From: Thermomonas paludicola
GTDB lineage: Bacteria > Pseudomonadota > Gammaproteobacteria > Xanthomonadales > Xanthomonadaceae
NCBI RefSeq assembly: GCF_024498955.1
Contig: NZ_CP093311.1
Location: 2,170,001-2,234,000 of the forward strand
Length of the DNA: 64,000 nt
Direction of reading: 5' to 3'
Below are positions 52,807-64,000 of this stretch, one piece after another. The translations under genes were made by a program, and so were the position numbers. The number at the start of each line of letters is the position of its first letter. The stretch's first letter is position 1. The notes beneath the pieces are model-generated. The model searched no databases and was not told the origin of the DNA. It was given only the letters and a program-made list of their open reading frames with translations.

Positions 52807-53300
52807 ATACTTTCGCTTTCGTCGCCTGCACCCTGTTCGCATTTTCCGCGGCAGCCGCGGCACAGGACAGTGTTTCGCAGCAGTCCACCGCCCCGGTGCC
52901 CGTGGATGTGGCGCAAGCGGGAGCCGCCGCCAGCACTACCGCCGCTCCGGCCGGTCACGGCAAGATTGGTGCGCCCGCCGAGAACAAGGCGCAAATCGTC
53001 TTTTTCCGTCCTTCCAAGTTCACCGGAGCCGCAATCGGCTTCAAGGTGCGCGAAGGCACTACCGAACTCGGCAAACTGCGTAGCGGCAAGTATTTCGTCG
53101 CCAGCGTCGAGCCCGGTACGCACGAATACACCGTCCACTCCGAGGCAAAAGATGTCTTGACGATGGAAGTTGAAGCCGGGGAAACGTACTACGTGCAAGG
53201 CACCATCACCATGGGCTTCATGGCCGGCCGGCCGAATCTCTCGCCTTCCGACCAGGCCACGTTTGACGGCATGGCAGCCAAGCTCGACCTGGCGGACTAA
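52767..53300 (+). CDS. DUF2846 secreted protein with repeat-encoded start
   Basis: 177 residues from the first ATG. The DUF2846 domain spans roughly 65-177 (AQIVFFRPSKFTGAAIGFKV, GKYFVASVEPGTHEYTV, ETYYVQGTI). The N-terminus is encoded by four tandem 10-bp units, so MRLHAFACVC precedes a second MRLHTFAFVA. From the inner ATG (52797) the signal peptide is of ordinary length, ending at AAAAA before QDS. AGGAG at 52756-52760 favours the first ATG. Both ATGs are in frame only because three units equal 30 bp. The gene is probably co-transcribed with the preceding one. Confidence 0.85.
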   Translation: MRLHAFACVCMRLHTFAFVACTLFAFSAAAAAQDSVSQQSTAPVPVDVAQAGAAASTTAAPAGHGKIGAPAENKAQIVFFRPSKFTGAAIGFKVREGTTELGKLRSGKYFVASVEPGTHEYTVHSEAKDVLTMEVEAGETYYVQGTITMGFMAGRPNLSPSDQATFDGMAAKLDLAD

Positions 53301-53331
53301 GGCCGGGCAAACCCCCGCACGGCATCGGGCA

Positions 53332-53359
53332 GTGAAAGGCCGCGCATGCGGCCTTTCAC
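53332..53359. terminator. Bidirectional hairpin terminator
   Basis: A perfect 12-bp stem, GTGAAAGGCCGC (53332-53343) with GCGGCCTTTCAC (53348-53359), loop GCAT. It separates two convergent genes and includes the stop codon of the minus-strand one. The U tracts (TTT) are short. Confidence 0.6.
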
Positions 53360-53877
53360 CTGTTCGGGCGGCACTCCTTGCCCTCCATCCTCATCGCCAC
53401 CGCGTATTGCGGAACAGCACCCAGCTGGCCCGACGCGGCAGCCGCCAATCCGTCCTTGAGATACAGCCGCGCGCGCCCTTGCGCGTCCAGTGTCGGCACG
53501 GCGCTGCCCGCATCCTTGCGCCAGATGCGAACCACTGCTTGCTGGCCCGCGCAGGCGGCGGCCGGCACGCGGATGACGTCATTGAGAATCCAGCCGTTGC
53601 TGGTGGACGCCCTCACCACCGTTGCCTCGATCAATCGCGCCCGCGCCTGGCAGCGCGCGCTGGTTCGCACGACCGCTACCGCATACGGCGCTGCCACAAC
53701 GCCGGTGAAGCGCCCCTCCAAACGCGCGCAGGCCTCGGGGATGGTGCGCAGGGTATGCACCACTCCGAGCGGCTGCGGCGCGGCCGGCGGCCGCTGGATT
53801 TCCGGTGGCGCGTCGGCCGCCGAAGCCGCGCCCGCCAGCATCAATACGCCGACGCAACCCATGTGCAATTGCAGCAT
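53356..53877 (-). CDS. Secreted hypothetical protein
   Basis: 173 residues. A signal peptide ([20 protein letters not shown], cleaved before ADAPP) and a domain with scattered Cys residues ([41 protein letters not shown]) that could form two disulfides. I do not recognise the family. GGAAG precedes the ATG. It faces the DUF2846 gene across a shared terminator and is divergent from hppA. Confidence 0.65.
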   Translation of the reverse strand: MLQLHMGCVGVLMLAGAASAADAPPEIQRPPAAPQPLGVVHTLRTIPEACARLEGRFTGVVAAPYAVAVVRTSARCQARARLIEATVVRASTSNGWILNDVIRVPAAACAGQQAVVRIWRKDAGSAVPTLDAQGRARLYLKDGLAAAASGQLGAVPQYAVAMRMEGKECRPNR

Positions 53878-54071
53878 TGTCTTCCTGCCTCATTCCAAAA
53901 CCGCCCCGAGCGTGGCATGCGCCATCTGAATCCCGCGTACACGGGGCCATCGCCGCCCACGACCAGTCCCACCCTGCGCGCGGCTGTGCGATAGTCGGCA
54001 GGTTGCCCGCATGGCGGGCACATCACCCACCGATACATTCCATCTGCATCTGCACTCCGGGGAGGGGTTTC

Positions 54072-56279
<2,208 letters not shown>

Positions 56280-56297
56280 ACCCGCCACGCAGACACG

Positions 56298-56330
56298 AAA
56301 ACGGCGACCACAGGGTCGCCGTTTTTGTTT
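56298..56330 (+). terminator. Rho-independent terminator of hppA
   Basis: AAAACGGCGACC (56298-56309) pairs with GGTCGCCGTTTT (56314-56325), followed by TGTTTT. It is 18 bp after the stop codon. Confidence 0.9.
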
Positions 56331-56387
56331 TCCCGCCACCGTTGCAGGGCGCGCAGCCGCGCCCGCAACGATGCGCGACTCCGCCGA

Positions 56388-57263
56388 TCAGCCAGCCAGG
56401 CGCTTGGCGATCGCCGCGCCCAGGTCGCCGGGGCTGCGCACGGTGGTGATGCCGGCCTTTTCCATGGCTTCGAACTTGCCTTCCGCCGTACCCGAGCCGC
56501 CCGATGCAATCGCACCGGCATGGCCCATGCGCTTGCCCTTCGGGGCGCTGGCGCCGGCAATGAAGCCCACCACCGGCTTGGTGACGTGCTTGGCGATGAA
56601 CTCGGCCGCCTCTTCCTCGGCGCTGCCGCCGATTTCGCCGACCATGATGATGCCCTCGGTCTGCGGATCGGCCTGGAACAGCTTGAGCGCGTCGATGAAG
56701 TTGGTGCCGTTGATCGGGTCGCCGCCAATGCCGATGCAGGTGCTCTGGCCCAGGCCCACGTCGGTGGTCTGCTTGACCGCCTCATAGGTCAGGGTTCCGC
56801 TGCGGGACACGATGCCCACCTTGCCCGGCAAGTGGATATGACCCGGCATGATGCCGATCTTGCACTCGCCCGGGGTGATCACGCCGGGGCAGTTGGGGCC
56901 CACCAGCACCACGTCCGGATGGCCGTTCAGCACGTTCTTGACGCGCAGCATGTCCAGCACCGGGATGCCCTCGGTGATGCAGACGATGACCTTGATGCCG
57001 GCATCGGCCGCTTCCAGGATGGCGTCGGCCGCGAACGGCGGCGGCACGTAGATGACCGACGCATCGGCACCGGTGGCAGCCACCGAATCGGCCACGGTGT
57101 TGAATACCGGCAGGCCCAGGTGCTCGCTGCCGCCCTTGCCGGGGGTCACGCCACCGACAACCTTGGTGCCGTAATCCAGCATCTGCTGCGCATGGAAGGT
57201 GCCCTGCGAGCCGGTGAAGCCCTGCACGATCACCTTGGTGTTCTTGTTGATCAAAACGGACAT
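56388..57263 (-). CDS. sucD: Succinyl-CoA synthetase alpha subunit
   Basis: 291 residues. It catalyses the substrate-level phosphorylation step of the TCA cycle together with SucC. CoA-binding [14 protein letters not shown] and [10 protein letters not shown] are at the N-terminus. The phosphohistidine loop is [17 protein letters not shown] near 245. It follows sucC in the same orientation after 121 bp; that gap has no clear terminator. Confidence 0.97.
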   Translation of the reverse strand: MSVLINKNTKVIVQGFTGSQGTFHAQQMLDYGTKVVGGVTPGKGGSEHLGLPVFNTVADSVAATGADASVIYVPPPFAADAILEAADAGIKVIVCITEGIPVLDMLRVKNVLNGHPDVVLVGPNCPGVITPGECKIGIMPGHIHLPGKVGIVSRSGTLTYEAVKQTTDVGLGQSTCIGIGGDPINGTNFIDALKLFQADPQTEGIIMVGEIGGSAEEEAAEFIAKHVTKPVVGFIAGASAPKGKRMGHAGAIASGGSGTAEGKFEAMEKAGITTVRSPGDLGAAIAKRLAG

Positions 57264-57384
57264 TTCGAAGAGTCCTTGAATCTTGCGGCGAGGGGCAAGC
57301 GACGCCTGGCCCGATACCGCGTTGTGTGTTCACTCCCGGAGTGCGGCGCATCGCGCCTGCCCCGGGCTGCTCTCAGCGTTGTGC

Positions 57385-58545
57385 TCAGGCAACGGCGGCG
57401 ACGGCCTTCCTGGCACCGTCGTTGATGTCGTCGGCCGGGATGATGGCCAGGCCGGAGCCCTTCAGCAGCTCCTTGCCGGCTTCCACGTTGGTGCCTTCCA
57501 GGCGCACGATGACCGGGATCTTCACGCCGACTTCCTTGACCGCGGCAATGATGCCCTCGGCGATCATGTCGCAGCGGACGATGCCGCCGAAGATGTTGAC
57601 GAAGATCGCCTTCACCTTGTCGGACGACAGGATCAGCTTGAACGCCTCGGTCACGCGCTCCTTGTTGGCACCGCCGCCGACGTCGAGGAAGTTGGCGGGC
57701 TCGCCGCCTTCCAGCTTGATCACGTCCATGGTGGCCATGGCCAGGCCCGCGCCGTTGACCATGCAGCCGATGTTGCCGTCCATCGTCACGTAATTGAGGT
57801 CGTACTGGCTGGCGCGCACTTCGGTCTCGTCTTCCTGGCGGATGTCGCGCATCGCGGCCAGGTCGGGGTGGCGGAACGTGGCGTTGTCATCGGAATTGAT
57901 CTTGCCGTCCAGCACCGCCAGGTTGCCGTCGGTGAGGATGGCCAGCGGGTTCAGTTCGACCAGCGCCAGATCCTTGTCATTGAACAGCTTGTACAGGCCC
58001 AGCATGATCTTGGTCAGCTGCCCCACCTGCTTGGCGTTGAGGCCCAGCGCGAAGCCGAGGTTGCGGCACTCATAAGGCTGCAGGCCCTGCACGTAATTCA
58101 CGTGCAGCGTCTTGATCGCTTCAGGCTTTTCGTGCGCAACCTGCTCGATGTCCATGCCGCCTTCGGCCGATGCGATGAAGGTGACCGACTGGCTGCCGCG
58201 ATCGACCAGCACCGACAGGTACAGCTCCTTGGCGATGTCGGTGGCCTGGGTCACCAGCACGCTGTCCACCGGCAGTTCGACGCCGGCGGTCTGGTAGGTC
58301 GCCATCCTGGTGCCCAGCATGCCCTTGGCGTACTCGCGCACTTCGTCGAAGGTCTTGGACAGCTTCACGCCGCCCGCCTTGCCGCGGCCACCGGCGTGGA
58401 TCTGGGCCTTGACCACCCAGAAGTCGCCGCCAATCGCCTTGGCCGCATCTACGGCCTCCTCCGGCGTGCGCGCAACGCGCCCGGCCGGGACTGCAATGCC
58501 GTAATCGGCAAACAACTGTTTCGCCTGGTATTCGTGGAAATTCAT
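57385..58545 (-). CDS. sucC: Succinyl-CoA synthetase beta subunit
   Basis: 386 residues with an ATP-grasp N-terminal domain ([36 protein letters not shown]) and a C-terminal domain with [16 protein letters not shown]. It is the first gene of sucC-sucD. A minus-strand TAAAAT (58614-58619) is a likely -10 element. It is divergent from pilS with 132 bp between starts. Confidence 0.97.
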   Translation of the reverse strand: MNFHEYQAKQLFADYGIAVPAGRVARTPEEAVDAAKAIGGDFWVVKAQIHAGGRGKAGGVKLSKTFDEVREYAKGMLGTRMATYQTAGVELPVDSVLVTQATDIAKELYLSVLVDRGSQSVTFIASAEGGMDIEQVAHEKPEAIKTLHVNYVQGLQPYECRNLGFALGLNAKQVGQLTKIMLGLYKLFNDKDLALVELNPLAILTDGNLAVLDGKINSDDNATFRHPDLAAMRDIRQEDETEVRASQYDLNYVTMDGNIGCMVNGAGLAMATMDVIKLEGGEPANFLDVGGGANKERVTEAFKLILSSDKVKAIFVNIFGGIVRCDMIAEGIIAAVKEVGVKIPVIVRLEGTNVEAGKELLKGSGLAIIPADDINDGARKAVAAVA

Positions 58546-58677
58546 GGATCACCCGGGGAGAGGACGGACGCGTCGCGCCGTCGGTTTTCCCGGCCCGGCG
58601 CGGGCGGATCGCCATTTTAGCGTGTTGCGGCGCGTCATGCGCTGCCAGTGGCCTCGCTTCGCGCATACTCACCACCG

Positions 58678-60285
58678 ATGTCAGCCGATGCCACCCCGCC
58701 CGACACCCTCGAAACGCACGCGGCAGCGCGCCGCGAGCTGTATTACTTCACCCTGTATCGGGTGTTCGAGGCCGCCCTGCTGTGCCTGGCCGTGTTCAGC
58801 CCGGCAGGACAGCTGGTCAGTCAACCGCGACTTCCGCAACTGGCGGCGGCGGTCGCCCTGCTGTATCTGCTGGCTGCCAGCGTGCTGTTCGTCACCGGGC
58901 GGCGTGGCCGCATCCGGCTGCAGGTATTGGCCGGCGTCAGCATCGATATCGCGGTGACCGCGCTGGGCATGCAGGCGATGCCAGGCGTTGCCTCCGGGGT
59001 CGCCATGATGTTGCTGTTCAACATCGGCGCAGCGGCGCTGCTGCTGCCGCTGCGCGCTGGCCTGGCGGTGGCTGGCGTCGCCAGCCTGGCGCTGATTGCC
59101 CATTACGTATGGGGCACCCTGGTCGGCGAGGGCGACCTGCGCCCGCTTGCCGAAATCGTGATGTTCGCCATCAGCTATCTGGCCATCGCCAGCCTGACCA
59201 CGCTGGTGGGGCGCCAGTTGCGTGCCAGCGAGGCGCTGGCCGAGCAGCGCGGCAGCCAAGTGGCCAACCTGGCTGAAGTCAATGAATTGATCATCCGGCG
59301 CATGCGCACCGGCGTGCTGTTGGTGGACAGCGAGGACGAGATCCGCCTGGCCAATGAAGCGGCGATGCTGCAACTGGGTGACGCCGGCGAAGGGCGCCGC
59401 CTGCTGGCCACCGCCGCGCCCGCGCTGGATGTGCGCTTGCGCCGCTGGGAGCGCGACGGCCAGCACGACCCTGCCCCGCTGCAGCTGGCCCCGGACCTGC
59501 CCGAAGTCCTGCCCCGCTTCGCCCGCCTGCTGGCCGGCGGCGATCAGGTGCTGGTCTTCCTCGACGATGCCGAACTGGCCTCGCGGCGGGCGGAATCCCT
59601 GACCCTGGCCACGCTGGGTCGCTTTTCGGCCAGCCTTGCGCACGAAATCCGCAATCCGCTGGCGGCGATCAGCTATGCCACCCAGTTGCTGGAAGAATCG
59701 CAGGACATCCCCGAATCCGACCGCCGCCTGCTGGAGATCATCTACCAGCAGACCCGGCGGATGAACGGCATCATCGAGAACGTGCTGGCCCTTGCGCGCC
59801 GCGAGCGCGCCCAGCCCGAACACGTGGAATTGGGCGAATTCGCCCAGGCATTCGTGGTGGACTACCAGCAGAGCCATCCGCTGGACCATGACACCCTGGA
59901 CGCGCGCATCCCGGCCACGCCGGTGCCCTGCCTGGTGGATCGCCGTCAGCTGCAGCAAGTGGTCACCGTGCTGGTGCATAACGCGCTGATCTACGGCCGC
60001 ATGCCCGGCGAGCCGGCCCGCATCAGCCTGCACGTGCATCTCGATGCCAGGAATGCGCCGCTGCTGGACGTACTGGATCACGGCCCCGGCATCCCCGACA
60101 GCGTTGCGGGGCAGCTGTTCCGCCCGTTCTTCACCACGTCCGGTCACGGCACCGGGCTGGGTCTGTATATCGCCAAAGAGATGTGCCAGGCCAATCAGGC
60201 AGACCTGCGCCATATTCCGATGCCTGCGGGCGGCACCTGCTTCCGCATCCGCCTAGCCGGCGCCCGCGCCATCACCACCAACTGA
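58678..60285 (+). CDS. pilS: PilS-type sensor histidine kinase
   Basis: 535 residues. Six N-terminal membrane helices (about 25-180), a PAS-like region around 195-300 (MRTGVLLVDSEDEIRLAN), then HisKA with the phosphoacceptor in SLAHEIRNPLAAISYATQL and HATPase with VHNALIYG and GHGTGLGLYIAKEM. It pairs with PilR to control type IV pilin transcription. The pilin genes are not in the window. The ATG is 82 bp before the pilR start region. Confidence 0.9.
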   Translation: MSADATPPDTLETHAAARRELYYFTLYRVFEAALLCLAVFSPAGQLVSQPRLPQLAAAVALLYLLAASVLFVTGRRGRIRLQVLAGVSIDIAVTALGMQAMPGVASGVAMMLLFNIGAAALLLPLRAGLAVAGVASLALIAHYVWGTLVGEGDLRPLAEIVMFAISYLAIASLTTLVGRQLRASEALAEQRGSQVANLAEVNELIIRRMRTGVLLVDSEDEIRLANEAAMLQLGDAGEGRRLLATAAPALDVRLRRWERDGQHDPAPLQLAPDLPEVLPRFARLLAGGDQVLVFLDDAELASRRAESLTLATLGRFSASLAHEIRNPLAAISYATQLLEESQDIPESDRRLLEIIYQQTRRMNGIIENVLALARRERAQPEHVELGEFAQAFVVDYQQSHPLDHDTLDARIPATPVPCLVDRRQLQQVVTVLVHNALIYGRMPGEPARISLHVHLDARNAPLLDVLDHGPGIPDSVAGQLFRPFFTTSGHGTGLGLYIAKEMCQANQADLRHIPMPAGGTCFRIRLAGARAITTN

Positions 60286-60367
60286 TCCCGCGCCTCCATA
60301 CGCCGCTGTAGGCTGCCGTTGTGCGTCGCACTTGGACGCAGCACGGCAACCGGTTATGGTGGCGGCA

Positions 60368-61804
60368 ATGACTACTGCGTCCCGTACCGCCGCGCCTAGC
60401 GCCCTGATCGTCGATGACGAGCGCGACATCCGTGAACTGCTGGTGCTGACCCTGGGCCGGATGGGGCTGAAGTGCGACACTGCCTCCTCGTTGCACGACG
60501 CGCGCGCGCTGCTCAAGCACAACCAATATGCCCTGTGCCTGACCGACATGCGGCTGACCGACGGCTCCGGGATCGATCTGGTCCAGGAAATCTCCCAGCT
60601 GCACGCGCATACCCCGGTGGCGATGATCACCGCCTTCGGCAACCAGGAAGCGGCGGTGGGCGCACTGAAAGCCGGCGCCTTCGATTTCGTCAGCAAGCCG
60701 GTGGACCTGACCGTGCTGCGCGGGCTGGTGCAGCACGCCCTGAACCTGGGCGCGCAACCGCAAACCACGGGCGACGCAGCCAAGCCGGACAGCACCCCCG
60801 CCGGTGCAGCATCGCGCCTGCTGGGGCAGTCGTCGGCAATGACCGAATTGCGCGGTACCCTGGCCAAGGTCGCGCGCAGCCAGGCGCCGGTCTATATCGC
60901 CGGCGAGTCCGGGGTCGGCAAGGAACTGGTCGCACGCACCATTCACGCGGAAGGCGCACGCGCCAGCGCGCCGTTCGTTCCGGTCAACTGCGGCGCGATC
61001 CCGGCCGAGCTGATGGAAAGCGAGTTTTTCGGCCACCGCAAGGGCAGCTTCACCGGCGCCCACGCCGACAAGGCCGGGCTGTTCCAGGCCGCCGAAGGCG
61101 GCACGCTGTTCCTCGACGAAATCGCCGAATTGCCGATGCACATGCAGGTCAAACTGCTGCGCGCGATCCAGGAAAAATCGGTGCGCCCGGTGGGTGCCAA
61201 TGTCGAGGTACCGGTGGATGTGCGCATCCTCTCGGCCACCCACAAGAACCTGGCGGCGCTGGTGGACGAGGGCCGCTTCCGGCACGACCTGTACTACCGC
61301 ATCAACGTGATCGAACTGCGCGTGCCGCCGCTGCGCGAGCGTCGCCAGGACTTGCCGCTGTTGATCGAAGCCATCCTCACCCGGCTGGCGACCGCGCAAG
61401 GGCGAATCCGCCCGCTGCTGCACGCCGATGCCATGGAAGCCTTGGCCCACTACACCTTCCCCGGCAACGTGCGCGAGCTGGAGAACATCCTGGAACGCGC
61501 GTTCGCCCTGGCCGACGACGACGGCATTCGCGCATCCGACCTGCGCCTGCCGGAAGCCCGCCCCAGCGCCCCCTCGCAAGCACAGGTGCAAGCCCATGCC
61601 GCGGCATCCACCCTGGACCCCAGCCAGATCGATCCACGCGAATCCGCCAGCAGCGCCCTGCCCAGCTTCATCGAAGAAATCGAGCGCAAGGCCATCGAAC
61701 TGGCACTGGCCGACAATCGCTTCAACAAGACCCGAACCGCAGCGCAACTGGGCATCACCTTCCGCGCGCTGCGCTACAAGCTGAAAAAGCTGGGGATCGA
61801 CTGA
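60368..61804 (+). CDS. pilR: PilR-type sigma-54 response regulator
   Basis: 478 residues. Receiver domain (1-120; VDDERDIRE, phospho-Asp in CLTDMRLTDGSG, SKPVDL), AAA+ domain (about 155-390; Walker A GESGVGKELVA, sigma-54 contact GSFTGAHADKAG, Walker B GGTLFLDEIAE), and a Fis-type HTH at the end (NKTRTAAQLGITFRALRYKL). It activates RpoN-dependent promoters, in the family case pilA. The GAFTGA loop is GSFTGA here, a common variant. Confidence 0.93.
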   Translation: MTTASRTAAPSALIVDDERDIRELLVLTLGRMGLKCDTASSLHDARALLKHNQYALCLTDMRLTDGSGIDLVQEISQLHAHTPVAMITAFGNQEAAVGALKAGAFDFVSKPVDLTVLRGLVQHALNLGAQPQTTGDAAKPDSTPAGAASRLLGQSSAMTELRGTLAKVARSQAPVYIAGESGVGKELVARTIHAEGARASAPFVPVNCGAIPAELMESEFFGHRKGSFTGAHADKAGLFQAAEGGTLFLDEIAELPMHMQVKLLRAIQEKSVRPVGANVEVPVDVRILSATHKNLAALVDEGRFRHDLYYRINVIELRVPPLRERRQDLPLLIEAILTRLATAQGRIRPLLHADAMEALAHYTFPGNVRELENILERAFALADDDGIRASDLRLPEARPSAPSQAQVQAHAAASTLDPSQIDPRESASSALPSFIEEIERKAIELALADNRFNKTRTAAQLGITFRALRYKLKKLGID

Positions 61805-61930
61805 CCCGGCCGGCCGAGGCGTCAAAAAACGAAATGGCGATCAACTGCATGGATTAATTGGCCATTGGGCTTTATTACGTGCAACTTTTCTTACTTCCAA
61901 CTCCTTACTCGTTGCGCAGGATCATCGCTG

Positions 61931-62869
61931 ATGCAAAAAATTCTGGTCACCGGCGGCGCCGGCTTCCTCGGTTCGCACCTTTGCGATCGCCTGCTGGCCG
62001 ATGGCCACGACGTGCTGTGCGTGGACAACTTCTTTACAGGCAGCAAGCGCAACGTGGCGCACCTGCTGAATCACCCGCACTTCGAGCTGCTTCGCCACGA
62101 CGTCACCTTCCCGCTGTACGTGGAGGTCGAGCGCATCTTCAACCTGGCCTGCCCCGCCTCGCCAGTGCACTACCAGCACGATCCGGTGCAGACCACCAAG
62201 ACCAGCGTGCATGGCGCGATCAACATGCTGGGCCTGGCGAAGAGAGTCAGGGCGCGGATCCTGCAAGCGTCCACCAGCGAGGTCTATGGTGACCCCGAGA
62301 TGCATCCGCAACGCGAGGATTACTGGGGTCGGGTCAACCCGATCGGCTTCCGCTCCTGCTACGACGAAGGCAAGCGCTGCGCCGAGACGCTGTTTTTCGA
62401 CTACCACCGCCAGCACGACCTCGACATCAAGGTGGTGCGCATCTTCAATACCTACGGGCCGCGCATGCACCCCAACGACGGCCGCGTGGTGAGCAACTTC
62501 ATCGTGCAAGCGCTTGAGGGTGAAGACATCACCATCTACGGCGACGGCAGCCAGACCCGCAGCTTTTGCTATGTGGACGACCTGATCGAAGCCTTCATGC
62601 GCATGATGGAATCACCGCAAGGCTTCACCGGGCCGGTCAACATCGGCAACCCCGGCGAGTTCAGCATGCTGCAGCTGGCCGAACTGGTGCTGACGCTGGT
62701 GGGCGGCAAGTCGAAGCTGGTGTTCAAGCCTTTGCCCGCCGATGACCCCCGCCAACGCAAGCCCGACATCGCGCTTGCGCAGAACCAGCTTGGCTGGCAG
62801 CCCAAGGTCGCGCTGGAAGATGGCTTGAAGGAAACCATCGCCTACTTCCGCCGCACGCTGGAGGCCTGA
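61931..62869 (+). CDS. UDP-glucuronate decarboxylase-type SDR
   Basis: 312 residues of extended [41 protein letters not shown] and the catalytic YDEGKRCAE (Tyr-x-x-x-Lys). [13 protein letters not shown] and [17 protein letters not shown] match UXS proteins making UDP-xylose. UDP-glucose 4-epimerase-like enzymes are the alternative. The 126 bp upstream, after pilR, are AT-rich compared with the surroundings and probably hold the promoter. The GT2 gene follows after one base. Confidence 0.85.
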   Translation: MQKILVTGGAGFLGSHLCDRLLADGHDVLCVDNFFTGSKRNVAHLLNHPHFELLRHDVTFPLYVEVERIFNLACPASPVHYQHDPVQTTKTSVHGAINMLGLAKRVRARILQASTSEVYGDPEMHPQREDYWGRVNPIGFRSCYDEGKRCAETLFFDYHRQHDLDIKVVRIFNTYGPRMHPNDGRVVSNFIVQALEGEDITIYGDGSQTRSFCYVDDLIEAFMRMMESPQGFTGPVNIGNPGEFSMLQLAELVLTLVGGKSKLVFKPLPADDPRQRKPDIALAQNQLGWQPKVALEDGLKETIAYFRRTLEA

Positions 62870-62870
62870 G

Positions 62871-63785
62871 GTGTGCGACGCCCCCGTATTTTCAGTCGTC
62901 GTCACCAACTACAACTACCGCGACTTCGTGGCGGAGGCAGTGGATGGCGCACTGGCGCAGACCCATTCGCCGCTGGAAGTGATCGTGGTGGACGACGGCT
63001 CCACTGACGGCTCGCCAGACCACCTGCGCGAACGCTATGGCAACGAGCCGCGCGTGAAGTTGCTGTGCGGCGAGAACGGCGGCCAGCTCTCCGCATTCCA
63101 ACGCGGCCTTGCCGCTGTTACCGGCGAGGTGGTGTGCTTCCTCGACGCCGACGACCGCTGGGGGCCGGACTACCTGCGCCAGATCGGCGCGGTGTTCGCA
63201 GCGCGCAAGGACATCGACTTCGTGTTTTCCGATGTGCATCTGGTGGGCAACGAGTCGGGCGTACAGGGATACGCAAAAGAGTCCACCGACCTGGGCTACA
63301 CCGTGCTCGGCACCTGGGTGCGCGCGCGCTGGTACGGCGCGCCCACTTCGGCGCTGGCGCTCCGCCGCAAGCTGGCCGAACGCGTGCTCGACGTGCCGCC
63401 GGAGTTCACCGCGAGCTGGCGCATCAGCGCCGACAATTGCTTGGTATTCGGCGCCAGCCTGCTCGGTGCCCGCAAGTATTTCCTGCCCACCGGCCAAGTC
63501 GATTACCGCATTCACGGCCGCAACGGCTGGTGGCATGACCAGGCTCGCACGCGCGAGTTCGAGGTCCAGTACCGCACGCGTTGCCTCATCAATCTCTACG
63601 CCGAGCGCATGCACCTGGATGCACACGTCCTCGATCTTGCACGCGCCGAGTTCAAAACTCGCGAACGCCCCGGTTGGGCCGAGGCGCGCCGCTACGCCGG
63701 CATCGCATTACGCAGCCCTGCACCCTGGTGGCAACGACTCGACCGTGCGCTCTCCATCCTCGGCCGCGGCCTGCGCGGGCGTTGA
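62871..63785 (+). CDS. Family 2 glycosyltransferase
   Basis: 304 residues with GT-A fold: SVVVTNYNYRDFV, VIVVDDGSTDGSPDHL (nucleotide-binding DD), CFLDADDRWGPDYL (the DxD-type metal site). No membrane helix. The start is GTG at 62871, one base after the UXS stop. Together with the UXS gene it looks like the beginning of a surface glycan cluster that continues to the right. Confidence 0.85.
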   Translation: MCDAPVFSVVVTNYNYRDFVAEAVDGALAQTHSPLEVIVVDDGSTDGSPDHLRERYGNEPRVKLLCGENGGQLSAFQRGLAAVTGEVVCFLDADDRWGPDYLRQIGAVFAARKDIDFVFSDVHLVGNESGVQGYAKESTDLGYTVLGTWVRARWYGAPTSALALRRKLAERVLDVPPEFTASWRISADNCLVFGASLLGARKYFLPTGQVDYRIHGRNGWWHDQARTREFEVQYRTRCLINLYAERMHLDAHVLDLARAEFKTRERPGWAEARRYAGIALRSPAPWWQRLDRALSILGRGLRGR

Positions 63786-64000
63786 TCGCGTCATCCAAAA
63801 GGCCAACATCGCTGCATCCACTTTTGGTTGACCTGAAGCGCGTATACGCCCGCTGGCCAACATCACCGCGCGATCACTCTGCCCGTCGAGGTGGCAGATT
63901 GTCCCTGACAGCTATTCCCTGATTGCCGCCATGGCGTTTGTGCAGGCAGTGATGGCGTCGTTGGCGCTGACGGTGTGGCAGCGGGGGTTCCGCTACAACT
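63786..64000 (+). other. Right edge, possible partial gene
   Basis: No gene is supported between 63786 and about 63920. From an ATG at 63931 (no clear ribosome site) the frame reads MAFVQAVMASLALTVWQRGF and is open to the end, hydrophobic at first, possibly a truncated membrane protein. The evidence is too short to name it. Confidence 0.3.

Noticed and set aside
61840-61930. Possible sigma-54 promoter before the UXS gene (TTGGCCATTGGGCT)
   Set aside because: The GG to GC spacing is 7 bases where sigma-54 needs 10, so PilR/RpoN control of this gene is not supported.

Overview
The window reads as chromosome of a high-GC gammaproteobacterium of the Xanthomonadaceae/Lysobacteraceae (Lysobacter, Thermomonas, Luteimonas, Pseudoxanthomonas and relatives). 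Indicators are the PPi-dependent phosphofructokinase (with its 'PKTIDND' loop), a lipoyl-domain-bearing dihydrolipoyl dehydrogenase, small family-restricted proteins (DUF3297, DUF3016, DUF2061), a CGFS glutaredoxin fused to a rhodanese, the PilS/PilR pair and an rrn operon ordered 16S-tRNA-Ile-tRNA-Ala-23S-5S. The genus cannot be fixed by eye. No phage, integrase, insertion sequence or CRISPR array was seen; most of the window is core genome.

Layout. 1-5.2 kb: a Fur-box-controlled DUF2061 membrane protein, the pyruvate dehydrogenase E2-E3 operon (aceF-lpdA, minus strand), an EamA transporter and divergent yajQ. 5.2-12.6 kb: rRNA modification (rsmC-rsuA), small conserved proteins, a VOC protein, a secreted ATP-dependent DNA ligase of the Lig E type, a LytS/LytTR two-component system followed by a lipoprotein, and a 62-residue protein behind a dyad operator. 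12.7-18 kb: aceE (E1 of pyruvate dehydrogenase, 9 kb from E2/E3) and maeB. 18-33 kb: a GT-C-like membrane protein, a DUF1704 metallopeptidase-like protein overlapping rsgA, an alanine-type aminotransferase, a REP pair, a GDSL hydrolase, the glutaredoxin/A-type/rhodanese fusion, amn, a DegV protein, a PP-loop ATPase, glutathione-dependent formaldehyde oxidation genes and ppc.

33.1-38.8 kb: a complete rrn operon on the minus strand with terminator, two spacer tRNAs, boxA signals and a near-consensus promoter. 38.8-50 kb: DUF192 lipoprotein, rubredoxin, hemL, a voltage-gated channel, PLP enzymes, gloA, an SDR, a DedA-PAP2 fusion, mpl, adk and pfp. 50.9-53.9 kb: a run of secreted envelope proteins (CsgG-like, DUF2846 and unknowns), one of which starts inside a 10-bp tandem repeat. 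54-58.5 kb: hppA and sucC-sucD. 58.7-64 kb: pilS-pilR, then a UDP-glucuronate-decarboxylase-type SDR and a family 2 glycosyltransferase that look like the beginning of a surface polysaccharide locus leaving the window.

Functionally the window is rich in central carbon metabolism at the pyruvate node (PDH E1, E2, E3; malic enzyme; PEP carboxylase; succinyl-CoA synthetase) and in pyrophosphate economy (PPi-PFK and a proton-pumping pyrophosphatase 3.2 kb apart). The observations most worth following are a nearly identical 20-bp sequence about 80 bp upstream of both the aceF and aceE starts, a 10-bp repeat at the translation start of a secreted DUF2846 protein that could make it phase variable, a cysteine-less A-type Fe-S carrier domain inside the glutaredoxin-rhodanese fusion, and a good Fur box in front of a DUF2061 gene.
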